Below, piece after piece: positions 7,241-14,317 of a DNA stretch of 48,127 nt. Under the pieces are notes generated by a model. The model saw nothing but the letters and a program-made list of their open reading frames with translations. It was not told where the DNA came from and ran no database searches. The DNA comes from Thermoleophilia bacterium. Lineage in GTDB: Bacteria; Actinomycetota; Thermoleophilia; BMS3ABIN01. How positions within the stretch are numbered: the first letter of the stretch is position 1; the number at the start of each line of letters is the position of its first letter. The position numbers and the translations under genes are program-made. The stretch covers positions 1 to 48,127 of the forward strand of contig JAGVMV010000004.1 of assembly GCA_020053595.1 (NCBI GenBank), written 5' to 3'.

Positions 7241-8791
7241 TCAGTGCCCGGCTTCGTCGAGAGCCTGATTCACCAGCTCGTCCGCATGGGCATTGGCCTC
7301 TCGCGGTATGCTGTTCAACTCATACTCGTCGAGACTGGCGAGCAGAGACTTCGCCTGTTGGTAGTATGGCCGTAAACCCTCGTTCTTAACCCTGTAGGCT
7401 CCCTCGAGCTGGCGGACGATAAGTTCGCTGTCGGAAAAGATGGCCAGCCGGGTGATGCCACGATTGATCGCCAGCTCCAGGCCGGAAATCATCGCCTGAT
7501 ATTCAGCCACGTTATTGGTCGCCTCGCCGATGTAACTGGCTATCGTGTCGACGGTCTCGCCATCGGGGCCGGCCAGAACGGCGCCGATGCCCGCCGGGCC
7601 GGGGTTGCCACGGGCTCCACCATCGACGTGCAGGTTGTGCATGGATTTCTCCTCCTGGTCGGTGATAACAGAATTATTCTTCGCGGGCGCCGCCTGCCAA
7701 AAACCGGCTGGCGCTGAAGAAAGCTCGACTTTTACGCTTCGGGAATCCATTTCCCGCACCAGGTGGGGCAGCCAGTTCGCAAGAGCAACTCCTTCACTGA
7801 TGTTATGAGGAATATTGATCAGGGCCAGACCAAGTTCGCGGGCCTGAATAGTCTGATGATAGTTGAAATCGCCGGTGACCAGGACCTCCGCTTTGCCGGC
7901 CGCGGCCGTAATATAACTGGCGCCGCTGCCGGGAACCAGCGCCACCCGGCGGATCGGAGTATCCGGGTCCCCGACGAAACGGGCGCCACGCATGCCGAAT
8001 ATCCCGGCCAGCCGGCCGGCCAGATCGGCGAGCCGGAGTTCTCCGGGAAGCTCCCCTACCCGGCCGCTGCCGGCGTCGCGGCGCCTGTTTTCCAGAGGAA
8101 AGATGTCGTAGGCCGGCTCCTCGTAGGAATGGGCGGCGACCAGCGCCCTGACGATTTCATCCGTTTTGCGGGAGGGAAAAACCGTCTCCAGGCGCAGCTC
8201 GGCGGCATTCTCGTCGCGGCCGATCTCTCCGATCGACGGATTGGCCCCGGACATGGGCATGAAACTTCCAGTGCCCTCACTGATATACGAACAGTGCCGG
8301 TAATCGCCAATGCTGCCGGCGCCGGCGGCAAAGAGGCTCTGCCTCACCCGGTCCAGGTCAGCGGCGGGAACAAAAACCACCAGTTTTGAAAGACCGCTAA
8401 CGGCGGCTTCGAGTGGCGCAACCTGTTGCAAGTCCATCAGCCGAGCCAGCGCGTCGGCCAGACCGTCTCTGGCGGAGTCAAGATTTGTGTGGGCGGCGAC
8501 GACGGCGATTCCCTCACGACTCGCTTTCTGTATCAAGCGTCCGGTTTCGGTGTCGTTGCTGACTGATGCGAGGGGCTGAAATATCAGGGGGTGATGACTC
8601 AGGATGATGCCACATTTCCGCGCCACAGCCTCATCCAGCACTTCGGCGTTGACGTTGAGGGCAACCAGGATAGCCCCTGTCTCGTCGAGGCGGCTGCCGA
8701 CCTGCAAACCGACATTATCCCAATCCTCGGCAAGCATGGAGGGCGCGAGCCGCTCGATGATCTCGAGGAATTCGTCAACTGTGATGGGCAT
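7241..8791 (-). CDS. Nif3-like dinuclear-metal protein fused to RNase HI
   Basis: This 516-residue reading frame carries two known domains. Residues 1 to about 365 are the Nif3/GTP cyclohydrolase-I-type-2 (YqfO) family: AEDWDNVGLQVG, the metal ligands SHHPL (His66, His67), AAHTNLD, the CutA-like insertion ending HSYEEPAYDIFPL, and VTGDFNYHQ near the end. After a short linker, residues about 384-516 are a complete RNase HI with acidic residues in HVDGGARGNPG, NNVAEYQAM, FSDSELIVRQ and NAHADELVNQ; this removes RNA from RNA/DNA hybrids. Start ATG 8791 is favoured over TTG 8800 because AAAGGA is better spaced. An internal start (7642) could release RNase HI alone. Confidence 0.85.
   Translation of the reverse strand: MPITVDEFLEIIERLAPSMLAEDWDNVGLQVGSRLDETGAILVALNVNAEVLDEAVARKCGIILSHHPLIFQPLASVSNDTETGRLIQKASREGIAVVAAHTNLDSARDGLADALARLMDLQQVAPLEAAVSGLSKLVVFVPAADLDRVRQSLFAAGAGSIGDYRHCSYISEGTGSFMPMSGANPSIGEIGRDENAAELRLETVFPSRKTDEIVRALVAAHSYEEPAYDIFPLENRRRDAGSGRVGELPGELRLADLAGRLAGIFGMRGARFVGDPDTPIRRVALVPGSGASYITAAAGKAEVLVTGDFNYHQTIQARELGLALINIPHNISEGVALANWLPHLVREMDSRSVKVELSSAPAGFWQAAPAKNNSVITDQEEKSMHNLHVDGGARGNPGPAGIGAVLAGPDGETVDTIASYIGEATNNVAEYQAMISGLELAINRGITRLAIFSDSELIVRQLEGAYRVKNEGLRPYYQQAKSLLASLDEYELNSIPREANAHADELVNQALDEAGH
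7642..7656 (-). promoter_or_regulatory. Internal ribosome binding site and start for a free RNase HI
   Basis: Inside the fused gene, AGGAGGAG (7649-7656, minus strand) lies six bases before an in-frame ATG (7640-7642) at the first residue of the RNase HI domain (MHNLHVDGG). This near-perfect site suggests that the 133-residue RNase HI is also made by itself, giving two products from one frame. Confidence 0.7.
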
Positions 8792-8833
8792 CGGGGTCAA
8801 TCCTTTGATTTGACTGCCAAACCGTTTGAGACT

Positions 8834-9889
8834 TTATGGTGACCAGACCAGGCCGGAGGCTATCGGCGCCGCGAGATTGGGGATACGGTCGACGACCTGA
8901 TCCTTGACGACATCATAAACGAAGACACTGCTCTCGTTTTCAACCGGTTCGTGCATGACGGTGATGTAGCCGGTCGTGCCATCGGCGCTGAAGATAATCG
9001 CGCGGGGTTCCTTGCCAACCGGGATGGTTTTGACGATCGTGTCTGTTTCCTGGTCTATTTTAACCAGGGCGCCCTGAACCCCGTCGGTAACATAGAGAAA
9101 CCTGCCATCCGGCGTCATCTCGACATCATTGACTATCGGGGTATCACGTGGCGCGGGCATGGTCACATTCTCGATTCTTTTTACCAATTTACCGCTCGGC
9201 CACTCAACTTTGACAACGGAGCCCGCCTGATTTGAAAGGCCTGGATTCATCAAGTTGCCAAGATAAGCGAACTTTCCGTCCCTGGTCCAGGCTATGCCAT
9301 AGACGCTCTGGGTGACATCTCCTCCCCCCACGCCAGTTTCGGTGATGGTGCCGGTTGAATCGTCCAGCGCATAGAGCTTGCCATCGCCCATGCTGGTCAG
9401 GTAGATCTTTCCATCAGGACCCTTCTTCATGCTCCATACTCTCAGCCCGATTCCAGAAGGCGGGTCAATGGTCCTGATGACCTTTCTGTTCGGCAGGTCA
9501 ATAATATTGACGCTACCATTCCCGGCGCTTCCCAGGTAGATCGTCCCTGGGCTTTCAAGAGCTATGCGACCATCGGTATTGGAAGCCGTCCGGGTATCGG
9601 GACTGAAGATTATGCCATACGGAGATCTCGGCTCAGGCAGGTTTACCATCTCGACCTTCTTTGTATCCAGGTCGATGATGGCGATGCCGCTGTTGCCAGT
9701 GCCGGCCTGGACCTCGCCGCCGCTGGTTACCGCCACATAGATCGTGCCCTTACCCGGGGCAGTGGTTGTAGTGCCGGTGTTGTCAGGCGTATCTCCGCAG
9801 CCCGCAAACAACAGAAACGATAACATGACAAAAATTCCCGCTGCCGCGGATGCTACCCGGAATCGGGCCAATTTGATTATTCCGGCCAT
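8834..9889 (-). CDS. Exported beta-propeller (YVTN/NHL-like) lipoprotein
   Basis: This 351-residue protein has a signal peptide ending in a lipobox (LLFAGC, Cys31) followed by a Thr-rich linker, so it is a surface lipoprotein. The rest is made of blade-like repeats with the alternation found in YVTN-type propellers: IYVAV...GIAIIDLDTKKVEMV, IYLGS..GSVNIIDLPNRKVIRTI, LYVTDG.QGALVKIDQETDTIVKTIPVGKEPRAIIFSADG. Such proteins are often binding or scaffold modules; no catalytic motif is visible. It is the first gene of a possible pair with the Nif3/RNase H gene 42 bp downstream, although a functional link is not obvious. Confidence 0.82.
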   Translation of the reverse strand: MAGIIKLARFRVASAAAGIFVMLSFLLFAGCGDTPDNTGTTTTAPGKGTIYVAVTSGGEVQAGTGNSGIAIIDLDTKKVEMVNLPEPRSPYGIIFSPDTRTASNTDGRIALESPGTIYLGSAGNGSVNIIDLPNRKVIRTIDPPSGIGLRVWSMKKGPDGKIYLTSMGDGKLYALDDSTGTITETGVGGGDVTQSVYGIAWTRDGKFAYLGNLMNPGLSNQAGSVVKVEWPSGKLVKRIENVTMPAPRDTPIVNDVEMTPDGRFLYVTDGVQGALVKIDQETDTIVKTIPVGKEPRAIIFSADGTTGYITVMHEPVENESSVFVYDVVKDQVVDRIPNLAAPIASGLVWSP

Positions 9890-10026
9890 AATTTAGCTCG
9901 CCCGGGTTCGATATGAATACGCTCTTTTCCTTTGAGACAGACATTTGGACCGGCTGATCCAGCCTCTAATACCTTCTGCGTCAGGCCGAACGATTCCTGC
10001 CCTCGTTGAGGATCGTACCTTCCCGA

Positions 10027-10152
10027 TCATTCAGCGATTTTTTCCATTTCCTCACCGCAACATACCAGGATACCACCGCCAACTGTTATCACAACTACCT
10101 CGTTGCCACAGACGCTGCAATGGTACTTTTCTCCTACGTTTTCAACTGCCAT
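10027..10152 (-). CDS. Desulforedoxin-like rubredoxin-type protein
   Basis: This is a 41-residue protein with Cys12-x2-Cys15 and adjacent Cys31-Cys32 (HCSVCGNEV and LVCCGEEM). That is exactly the FeS4 ligand set of desulforedoxin and of the N-terminal domain of desulfoferrodoxin. It is a small cytosolic iron electron carrier, common in anaerobes and linked in relatives to superoxide reduction. No superoxide reductase domain follows. The start at 10152 is chosen because GGAGC is correctly spaced before it; the longer frame from 10212 has an unrelated basic N terminus. Confidence 0.88.
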   Translation of the reverse strand: MAVENVGEKYHCSVCGNEVVVITVGGGILVCCGEEMEKIAE

Positions 10153-10322
10153 AATAGCTCCTTTTCTTGTTTTCCTTATGACCTGGCCGGATTTATCCTT
10201 GCCAGCTGTCACTATGTTCGATCGGTAATAGGCAAATATTCAAGCCGTTATTGCAGTTTCCCCCGCCAGCAGTACTTTCTAACTTGTGTTCCCGCTTTGA
10301 TAGCGGGTTGCCGCATTTTGCA

Positions 10323-10565
10323 TCAGATAAACAGGAGGGGGCGGCCCTGCGGGCCGCCCCCTCTATCAATTCGATCTTCATGTTTCTTACAGTCAACTCC
10401 GCTTTCATCGGCCTTGGCTTCTGCATTATCAGAGTCGCCATCGGGTTTCCGGCCATGATGTTTTGACATATCGCCAGTGTTGTACCAGGTTCCCGCCAGC
10501 TTTACGTACATATCATTGTCCACCGCGACGAACCGCAGTTGTGTAAGAATATCAGTCTCAGCCAT
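10323..10565 (-). CDS. Small hypothetical protein
   Basis: This is an 80-residue frame beginning MAETDILTQLRFVAVDNDMYVKLAGTWYN, overlapping the end of the SnoaL-like fragment by eight bases. The first 45 residues look like a real folded start; the rest is charged and polar, and the last 13 residues are encoded by the perfect hairpin at 10336-10362, which is odd for a conserved protein. No ribosome binding site of good spacing is seen. I do not recognise a family. It may be a damaged gene. Confidence 0.4.
   Translation of the reverse strand: MAETDILTQLRFVAVDNDMYVKLAGTWYNTGDMSKHHGRKPDGDSDNAEAKADESGVDCKKHEDRIDRGGGPQGRPLLFI
10336..10362 (-). terminator. Perfect GC-rich hairpin, terminator-like
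   Basis: AGGGGGCGGCCC and GGGCCGCCCCCT form a perfect 12-bp stem around a 3-nt loop. There is no T run on either side (the minus strand continues CCTGTTTATC), so it is at best an imperfect terminator. It overlaps the 3' end of a small open frame. Confidence 0.4.
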
Positions 10566-10815
10566 CGAGATAGATGGAGCTCCCTCCGGGATATTCGATG
10601 GGCGCCGGGATCGCGGCCAGCTGCATCATCAGCCCCATGCTGTCGGTGACGCCCCAATGCTCCTCGATCCTGCCATCGCTAAACCTGATCTCATCCATGG
10701 AGGTGAAGAAGACATGCTTGCCTGATGGCTCGATGCCCATCAGCTCCCCCTGCTGCGTGCCTTCCCAGGAACAGCGGCTAAACACCCTGTCACCTTCCGC
10801 CAGCATTTCCCTCAT
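10558..10815 (-). pseudogene. Truncated SnoaL-like / ester-cyclase family protein
   Basis: These 85 residues match the C-terminal part of the SnoaL-like ester cyclase fold (NTF2-like): MLAEGDRVFSRCSWEGTQQGELMGI, PSGKHVFFTSMDEIRFSDGRIEEHWGVTDSMGLMMQL. Family members are about 130-150 residues, and here the N-terminal half with the active-site pocket is missing. An in-frame TGA stands directly before the first ATG, upstream frames show no trace of the missing part, and there is no ribosome binding site. I infer a 5'-truncated remnant. Confidence 0.6.
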
Positions 10816-10937
10816 TCAAAGATTGCTCTCGTCCAGAGGAATAATTTAACAGCCTTTCGGGTAAAGAAAACCAGGTCAACACTTAAAAGCATTTGGTGTT
10901 TGGGCGGCTGCCTCAATTTAATCAAAAGGGGAGTGGC

Positions 10938-12275
10938 ATGGATAGTGAAGAAAAAAAGGGTGCTGGAAGTTCGAACATATTCCTGGCAACGCTACTTTTT
11001 CCAGCGGCAACCTTCATTATTGCCTTGCTGCTGGTGCTGGCCGGATGCGGTGATCAGAAATCCGCTGGCAGCAGCGAATGCACGACCTGCCACAATGACG
11101 CGACACCCGGCATCGTGGGCCAGTGGGAGGACTCAAAACACAGCTCGTCTGATGTGGGATGCCTCGATTGCCACAAGGCTAACCAGGGTGAGCCTGACGC
11201 TTTTGACCACAACGGTTACACCATTGCCACAATCGTTTCTCCTACCGACTGCGCCGGCTGCCACGAGCAACAGGAAAAGCAGTTCACCGCCAGCCACCAC
11301 GCCAATGCCGCCAAGTTCATCGGTTCCCTGGACAACATCCTGGGCGTGGCCGTGGAGGGCGCTCCCGCAGCCATTTCCGGCTGCCAGCAGTGCCACGGCA
11401 GCACCGTCAAGGTGACCACCAACGGCACGATTGACGCCACGACCTGGCCTAACACCGGCATTGGGCGGATCAACCCGGACGGGAGCAAGGGCGCGTGCTC
11501 GGCCTGCCATAGCCGGCATGAGTTCTCCGCGGCTCAGGCCAGGCAACCCGAAAATTGTGGAAAGTGCCACATGGGGCCCGACCATCCCCAGATCGAGATC
11601 TACAATGAATCCAAGCATGGCGTGCTATTCCGGGCCAACATCGACCAGATGAACCTGGACAGCCCCACCTGGGTTGTAGGGCAGGATTACACTGCCGCGC
11701 CTACTTGCGCCACCTGCCACATGAGCGCCACGCCCGATCAGCCGACCACGCATGATGTCGGCGCCCGCATCTCCTGGACCCTCCGGCCGGTTATCTCCAC
11801 CAAGCAGCCCGAATGGGCATCGAAGCGCGCCGCCATGAAGGGCGTCTGCGTCAATTGCCACTCCGGCGCCTATGTCGACAAGTTTTACAGTCAGTTCGAT
11901 GACGCCGTGGGACTTTATAACAACAAGTTCGCGACTCCAGCCAAAACCCTCATGGACGAGTTCTACGCCGAAGGGCTGCTGACGAAACAACCGTTCGACG
12001 AGAAGATCGAATGGACCTATTACGAGCTATGGCACCACGAGGGACGCCGTGCCCGGCATGGAGCCTCCATGTCAGGGCCCGACTATACGCAATGGCACGG
12101 GTTTTATGAAGTCGCCAAGCATTTCTATAACGATTTCCTGCCCGAAGCCGAGCAACTCAAGCCGGGCGTCACGGACAGGATACTGGCGGATGAATATCAC
12201 AAGTGGAAAAAGGGCCTGAGCCCCCAGGAGATGGAAGGTCTGCTGCAGTTCTATCAGGAGCGGTACGGACAGTAA
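10938..12275 (+). CDS. Octaheme hydroxylamine-oxidoreductase-like cytochrome c lipoprotein
   Basis: This 445-residue protein has an N-terminal hydrophobic signal with lipobox LAGC (Cys37) and then eight CxxCH heme c motifs (first at Cys48: CTTCH, CLDCH, CAGCH, CQQCH, CSACH, CGKCH, CATCH, CVNCH). It ends in a C-terminal helical region with YYELWHHEGRRARHGASMSGPDYTQWHGFYEV. Eight hemes plus that signature place it in the HAO-like octaheme family, whose members oxidise hydroxylamine or hydrazine, or reduce nitrite or hydroxylamine outside the membrane. Whether the heme-crosslinking tyrosine of true HAO is present needs an alignment; lone genes of this kind are usually thought reductive. AAGGGGAG four bases before ATG 10938 fixes the start. 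No partner quinol oxidase is adjacent. Confidence 0.85.
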   Translation: MDSEEKKGAGSSNIFLATLLFPAATFIIALLLVLAGCGDQKSAGSSECTTCHNDATPGIVGQWEDSKHSSSDVGCLDCHKANQGEPDAFDHNGYTIATIVSPTDCAGCHEQQEKQFTASHHANAAKFIGSLDNILGVAVEGAPAAISGCQQCHGSTVKVTTNGTIDATTWPNTGIGRINPDGSKGACSACHSRHEFSAAQARQPENCGKCHMGPDHPQIEIYNESKHGVLFRANIDQMNLDSPTWVVGQDYTAAPTCATCHMSATPDQPTTHDVGARISWTLRPVISTKQPEWASKRAAMKGVCVNCHSGAYVDKFYSQFDDAVGLYNNKFATPAKTLMDEFYAEGLLTKQPFDEKIEWTYYELWHHEGRRARHGASMSGPDYTQWHGFYEVAKHFYNDFLPEAEQLKPGVTDRILADEYHKWKKGLSPQEMEGLLQFYQERYGQ

Positions 12276-12334
12276 GCCGTGACAGTTCAGTTACGCGACC
12301 CGGATAGTGGACCAGTATTTTCCCGGGGTATTTA

Positions 12335-12410
12335 TTGGTGGACTCTGTAGTTCGTTATTCGAACTTCTATATTTTAAACCAGCTTGGGAAAGCTGTGAAG
12401 AAGATTTCTG
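12335..12410. repeat. Direct repeat R2, copy a
   Basis: This 76-bp segment, starting TTGGTGGACTCTGTAG, recurs at 13313-13390 at roughly 80% identity. The two copies bracket the toxin-antitoxin pair. Read on the plus strand both give a short peptide starting VDSVVRYSNFY; copy a stays open for about 30 codons while copy b is frameshifted, so the repeat may derive from a coding sequence. Confidence 0.8.
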
Positions 12411-12462
12411 GCGAGGCTCCAACTAGATGATGTGCCACTGGTCCAGGGGGCCGCCAGCCAGA

Positions 12463-12771
12463 CTAAAGTAACCTGCGGTAATCTCTCGCCCCATGAAGAA
12501 TCCGATGAACAAAAATTACACTCGTCTCAATTACGTAGAAAACCAGATAATTTTCAATGATGAGATAGCGGTATCCCAGCTGCATGAGATCGGGATCAGC
12601 CGGCACCATGCCCATCGCTGGATGTCTAGCCAGTGCTGCTAGGCTTTTTTCCATTTTGTCCGCCAGAGCTTGCGCGGCGGCCGGGTTATCGGCAGCTATA
12701 AAGGTGATCGCCTCGGCGAGGTCTTCCTCGGCGACACTTAATAGGCGAACAGTGAGCTTGGATGGGCTCAC
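12463..12771 (-). CDS. ParE/RelE-family toxin
   Basis: This is a 102-residue protein with the plasmid-stabilisation fold: an N-terminal strand (LTVRLLSVAEEDL), a helix pair with alanine-rich segments, RHPAMGMVPADPDLMQLGYRYLIIENYLVFY in the middle, and the C-terminal IFVHRILHGARDYRRLL typical of ParE/RelE toxins. The family poisons DNA gyrase (ParE) or cleaves mRNA on the ribosome (RelE); HGARDYRRLL ends are common in the ParE branch. The gene begins at GTG one base after the antitoxin stop, so the two are translationally coupled. It sits in the repeat-bounded island. Confidence 0.88.
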   Translation of the reverse strand: MSPSKLTVRLLSVAEEDLAEAITFIAADNPAAAQALADKMEKSLAALARHPAMGMVPADPDLMQLGYRYLIIENYLVFYVIETSVIFVHRILHGARDYRRLL

Positions 12772-12772
12772 C

Positions 12773-13045
12773 TTATGCCGATTCGCGAATCTGTTTGCGG
12801 ATATCTTTCATGACCTGGCTTAGAGGACGGCCTTTATCGCCAGCGGCGACACGTGACTGGGCCACGGCCAGCTTGCTATAGAGCTCCAGACGACGCTCAA
12901 GCTGACCGTAGAGGGCCATCGACATCACGACCATATCGCCCTCTCCTTTGCGGGTGATAAAAACTGGCTCGCTTGTCTTATGAACCAGGTCTGAGATCTC
13001 ATTTGCCTTATTTCTCAGATCAGAAATTGGCTTGATGATGGGCAT
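12773..13045 (-). CDS. Phd/YefM-family antitoxin
   Basis: This 90-residue protein opens MPIIKPISDLRNKANEISDLVHKTSEPVFITRKGEGDMVVMSMALYGQLE, the DNA-binding Phd/YefM fold. A helical, charged C-terminal half follows that normally wraps the toxin. AGGAGG five bases before the ATG is strong, as expected for an antitoxin made in excess. In the family the antitoxin, alone or with toxin, represses its own promoter; the palindrome at 13080-13097 is a good candidate operator. It is first in the two-gene operon. Confidence 0.9.
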   Translation of the reverse strand: MPIIKPISDLRNKANEISDLVHKTSEPVFITRKGEGDMVVMSMALYGQLERRLELYSKLAVAQSRVAAGDKGRPLSQVMKDIRKQIRESA

Positions 13046-13079
13046 GGGAGCCTCCTTTAAAATTTGTCGTGAGAGGATT

Positions 13080-13097
13080 TTATCATAATAATGATAA
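13080..13097. promoter_or_regulatory. 18-bp palindrome, likely toxin-antitoxin operator
   Basis: TTATCAT-AATA-ATGATAA is a perfect inverted repeat 35 bp upstream of the antitoxin start, inside an AT-rich promoter-like block that also contains a further TTATGAT half-site just beyond. Position and symmetry fit autoregulation by the Phd/YefM antitoxin. Confidence 0.6.
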
Positions 13098-13142
13098 TTT
13101 TATGATATCCCCGTTTTCTTCCATTCCCGGAAAAGGAGGCCC

Positions 13143-13268
13143 ATGACTAATTGCACAACGATACCTGGCATGAGGTTATCCAGCTACTATCAGAAGACGC
13201 TGAAAGAAATTTCATCGATGAATAAAAATGTACGAAAGTTCGAGCCCATCCGGGTATCGAGGTTTTGA
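13143..13268 (+). CDS. Possible 41-residue small protein
   Basis: An AAAAGGAGG site three bases before ATG 13143 precedes a 41-codon frame (MTNCTTIPGMRLSSYYQKTLK and onward) on the plus strand, divergent from the toxin-antitoxin operon. Its last dozen codons lie in repeat R1 copy a, and the terminator-like hairpin 13277-13298 follows the stop. I know no relatives. It may be a real small protein or the leftover of a longer gene joined to the repeat. Confidence 0.35.
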   Translation: MTNCTTIPGMRLSSYYQKTLKEISSMNKNVRKFEPIRVSRF

Positions 13269-13320
13269 GGATCAAAAAATGCCTTAAACAAGGCGTTTCT
13301 GAGGGTCAGAATTTGGTGGA
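13235..13320. repeat. Direct repeat R1, copy a, containing a terminator hairpin
   Basis: This 86-bp segment matches 14031-14116 at about 83% identity. It includes AAATGCCTT-aaac-AAGGCGTTT, a nine-pair stem (one G-T pair) next to six A residues. On the minus strand this is an intrinsic terminator (13274-13298) positioned to end the SET gene transcript. The last bases overlap the start of R2 copy b, so R1 and R2 form one compound unit here. Confidence 0.8.
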
Positions 13321-13390
13321 CTCTGTAGTCCGTTATTCGAACTTCTATGTTCTAAATCATATATGGAGAAAGCCGTAAAGAATATTTCTG
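13313..13390. repeat. Direct repeat R2, copy b
   Basis: This is the second, 78-bp copy of the element at 12335-12410, with several small differences and a shift of frame in the middle. It lies between the R1 copy a terminator and the end of the SET gene. Confidence 0.8.
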
Positions 13391-13402
13391 CCTGACCCGC
13401 GC

Positions 13403-13867
13403 TTACTTGGACTCGGCATCCAATTCAAGAAGGTAGGGAGCAACAAACCCTTCGTATATTTTTTTCCGTTCATCTGGCAAATCTTTCCAGCCGGTGATTT
13501 TACCGCGGCATATGTTCGAGCCACACATGCACTTTTTCGGGAAATAATTAACCCCGTAATTTCTCATTGCATAATCGAAGGTTATTTCTTCATTAACAAT
13601 GATGTCTCTCATAGCAACAAAGTCATGGGCGCCGGTTTCATTTACGCTAATACCACAATTAGGGTCACAGGAATGATTGACCTTACTTATTGATCCAGCG
13701 TGAAGCACATACTTATTTTCGCCTATCTGTGAAGCGTGAGAGTGATTCCCATCCAGTACTTTTTCAATTTTGCCAACCATTACGATTTCACGAGTCTTAA
13801 ATGATCTCGTCGCAAAAATACCTTCTCCTCTTCCCTCAGTTCCTCTTAACTCAAATCCATCTTTCAT
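13403..13867 (-). CDS. SET-domain protein (putative protein lysine methyltransferase)
   Basis: This 154-residue protein is almost only a SET domain: GRGEGIFATRSFKTRE at the SAM-binding start, NHSCDPNCGI (SAM and pseudoknot motif, about residues 63-72), EEITFDYAMRNYG (catalytic Tyr region), and a post-SET-like CMCGSNICRG near the end. SET enzymes methylate lysines; bacterial short forms are sparse and often horizontally acquired. The ATG at 13867 follows AAGGAG by eight bases; the upstream GTG overlaps that site. Its codons are AT-richer than those of flanking genes, which supports transfer. It lies in the repeat-bounded island near a tRNA, and its target is unknown. Confidence 0.85.
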   Translation of the reverse strand: MKDGFELRGTEGRGEGIFATRSFKTREIVMVGKIEKVLDGNHSHASQIGENKYVLHAGSISKVNHSCDPNCGISVNETGAHDFVAMRDIIVNEEITFDYAMRNYGVNYFPKKCMCGSNICRGKITGWKDLPDERKKIYEGFVAPYLLELDAESK

Positions 13868-14030
13868 CTTAACCACTCCTTAAAACCTAACGATAAAGCT
13901 CAGTGATTGCCGGGCAGCCGAGGAAAGAAATTGGCAGCGGGGTTGCCAACAATACCAATAGGTTGGCTTGATGTCAATTTACGCCGCCAGCCCTATACGG
14001 GGTTGATTACACAACCAGATCCTCTGCCAG

Positions 14031-14116
14031 TAAAGTTCGAGTCCAGCCGGGTGTCATGATTTTGAGGCACAAAAAATGCCTTAAACAAGGGATTCCTGAG
14101 GATCAGTTTTTGGTGG
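14031..14116. repeat. Direct repeat R1, copy b, with the terminator of the adjacent tRNA
   Basis: This is the copy of 13235-13320 that abuts and slightly overlaps the 3' end of the CAU tRNA. It carries AATGCCTT-aaac-AAGGGATT (14075-14094, one mismatch) next to six A residues, so on the minus strand it acts as the tRNA terminator. This is probably the ancestral position, with copy a its duplicate. Confidence 0.8.
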
Positions 14117-14187
14117 GCCCAGCTGGACTCGAACCAGCGACCGGCCGATTATGAGTCGGCTGCTCTAACCAACTGAGCTATGGGCCC
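14111..14187 (-). tRNA. tRNA with anticodon CAU (elongator Met or Ile2)
   Basis: This is a 77-nt tRNA with CCA encoded. The acceptor GGGCCCA pairs with UGGGCCC, and the anticodon stem-loop CCGA-CUCAUAA-UCGG gives CAU. It lacks initiator features. The arm sequence CGACUCAUAAUCG and a T arm like that of E. coli tRNA-Ile2 make the lysidine-modified Ile2 type plausible, but sequence alone does not separate it from elongator Met. Its 3' end marks the border of the repeat-bounded island. Confidence 0.94.
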
Positions 14188-14317
14188 GGAAGAAGTGAGA
14201 CTTTACAGCGCAAGTATAGCAAAGCAGGTGGTTGCCCTGCATTCGGGAGATACTTCGCTTCGCCCAGGATGACCATGGGATGCGCTCAGGATGACAAATA
14301 TTTGATATACTTGCCCC
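14188..14317. repeat. Intergenic segment with CAGGATGAC direct copies
   Basis: The segment between the tRNA and rmlA contains two copies of CAGGATGAC (within CGCCCAGGATGACC and GCTCAGGATGACA) after a CTTCGCTTCG run. The wording resembles short dispersed elements seen between genes in many genomes, but I cannot test for other copies here. Confidence 0.3.

Noticed and set aside
10193-10456. 87-codon minus-strand frame near the GC-rich hairpin
   Set aside because: It lacks a ribosome binding site, shows no codon bias, and overlaps a more plausible small frame.
12308-12445. 9-bp inverted repeats TGGACCAGT / ACTGGTCCA around R2 copy a as insertion-sequence ends
   Set aside because: The second R2 copy does not have them, there is no transposase, and the match is short enough to be chance.
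12335-13390. R2 repeats as degenerate tRNA copies
   Set aside because: They begin with TGGTGG and contain TTCGAAC like tRNA 3' ends, but the T and acceptor stems do not pair; a former coding sequence fits better.
12335-14187. Integron cassette array
   Set aside because: There is no integron integrase, and the repeats lack the core GTTRRRY / RYYYAAC arrangement of attC sites. Only the cassette-like layout remains.
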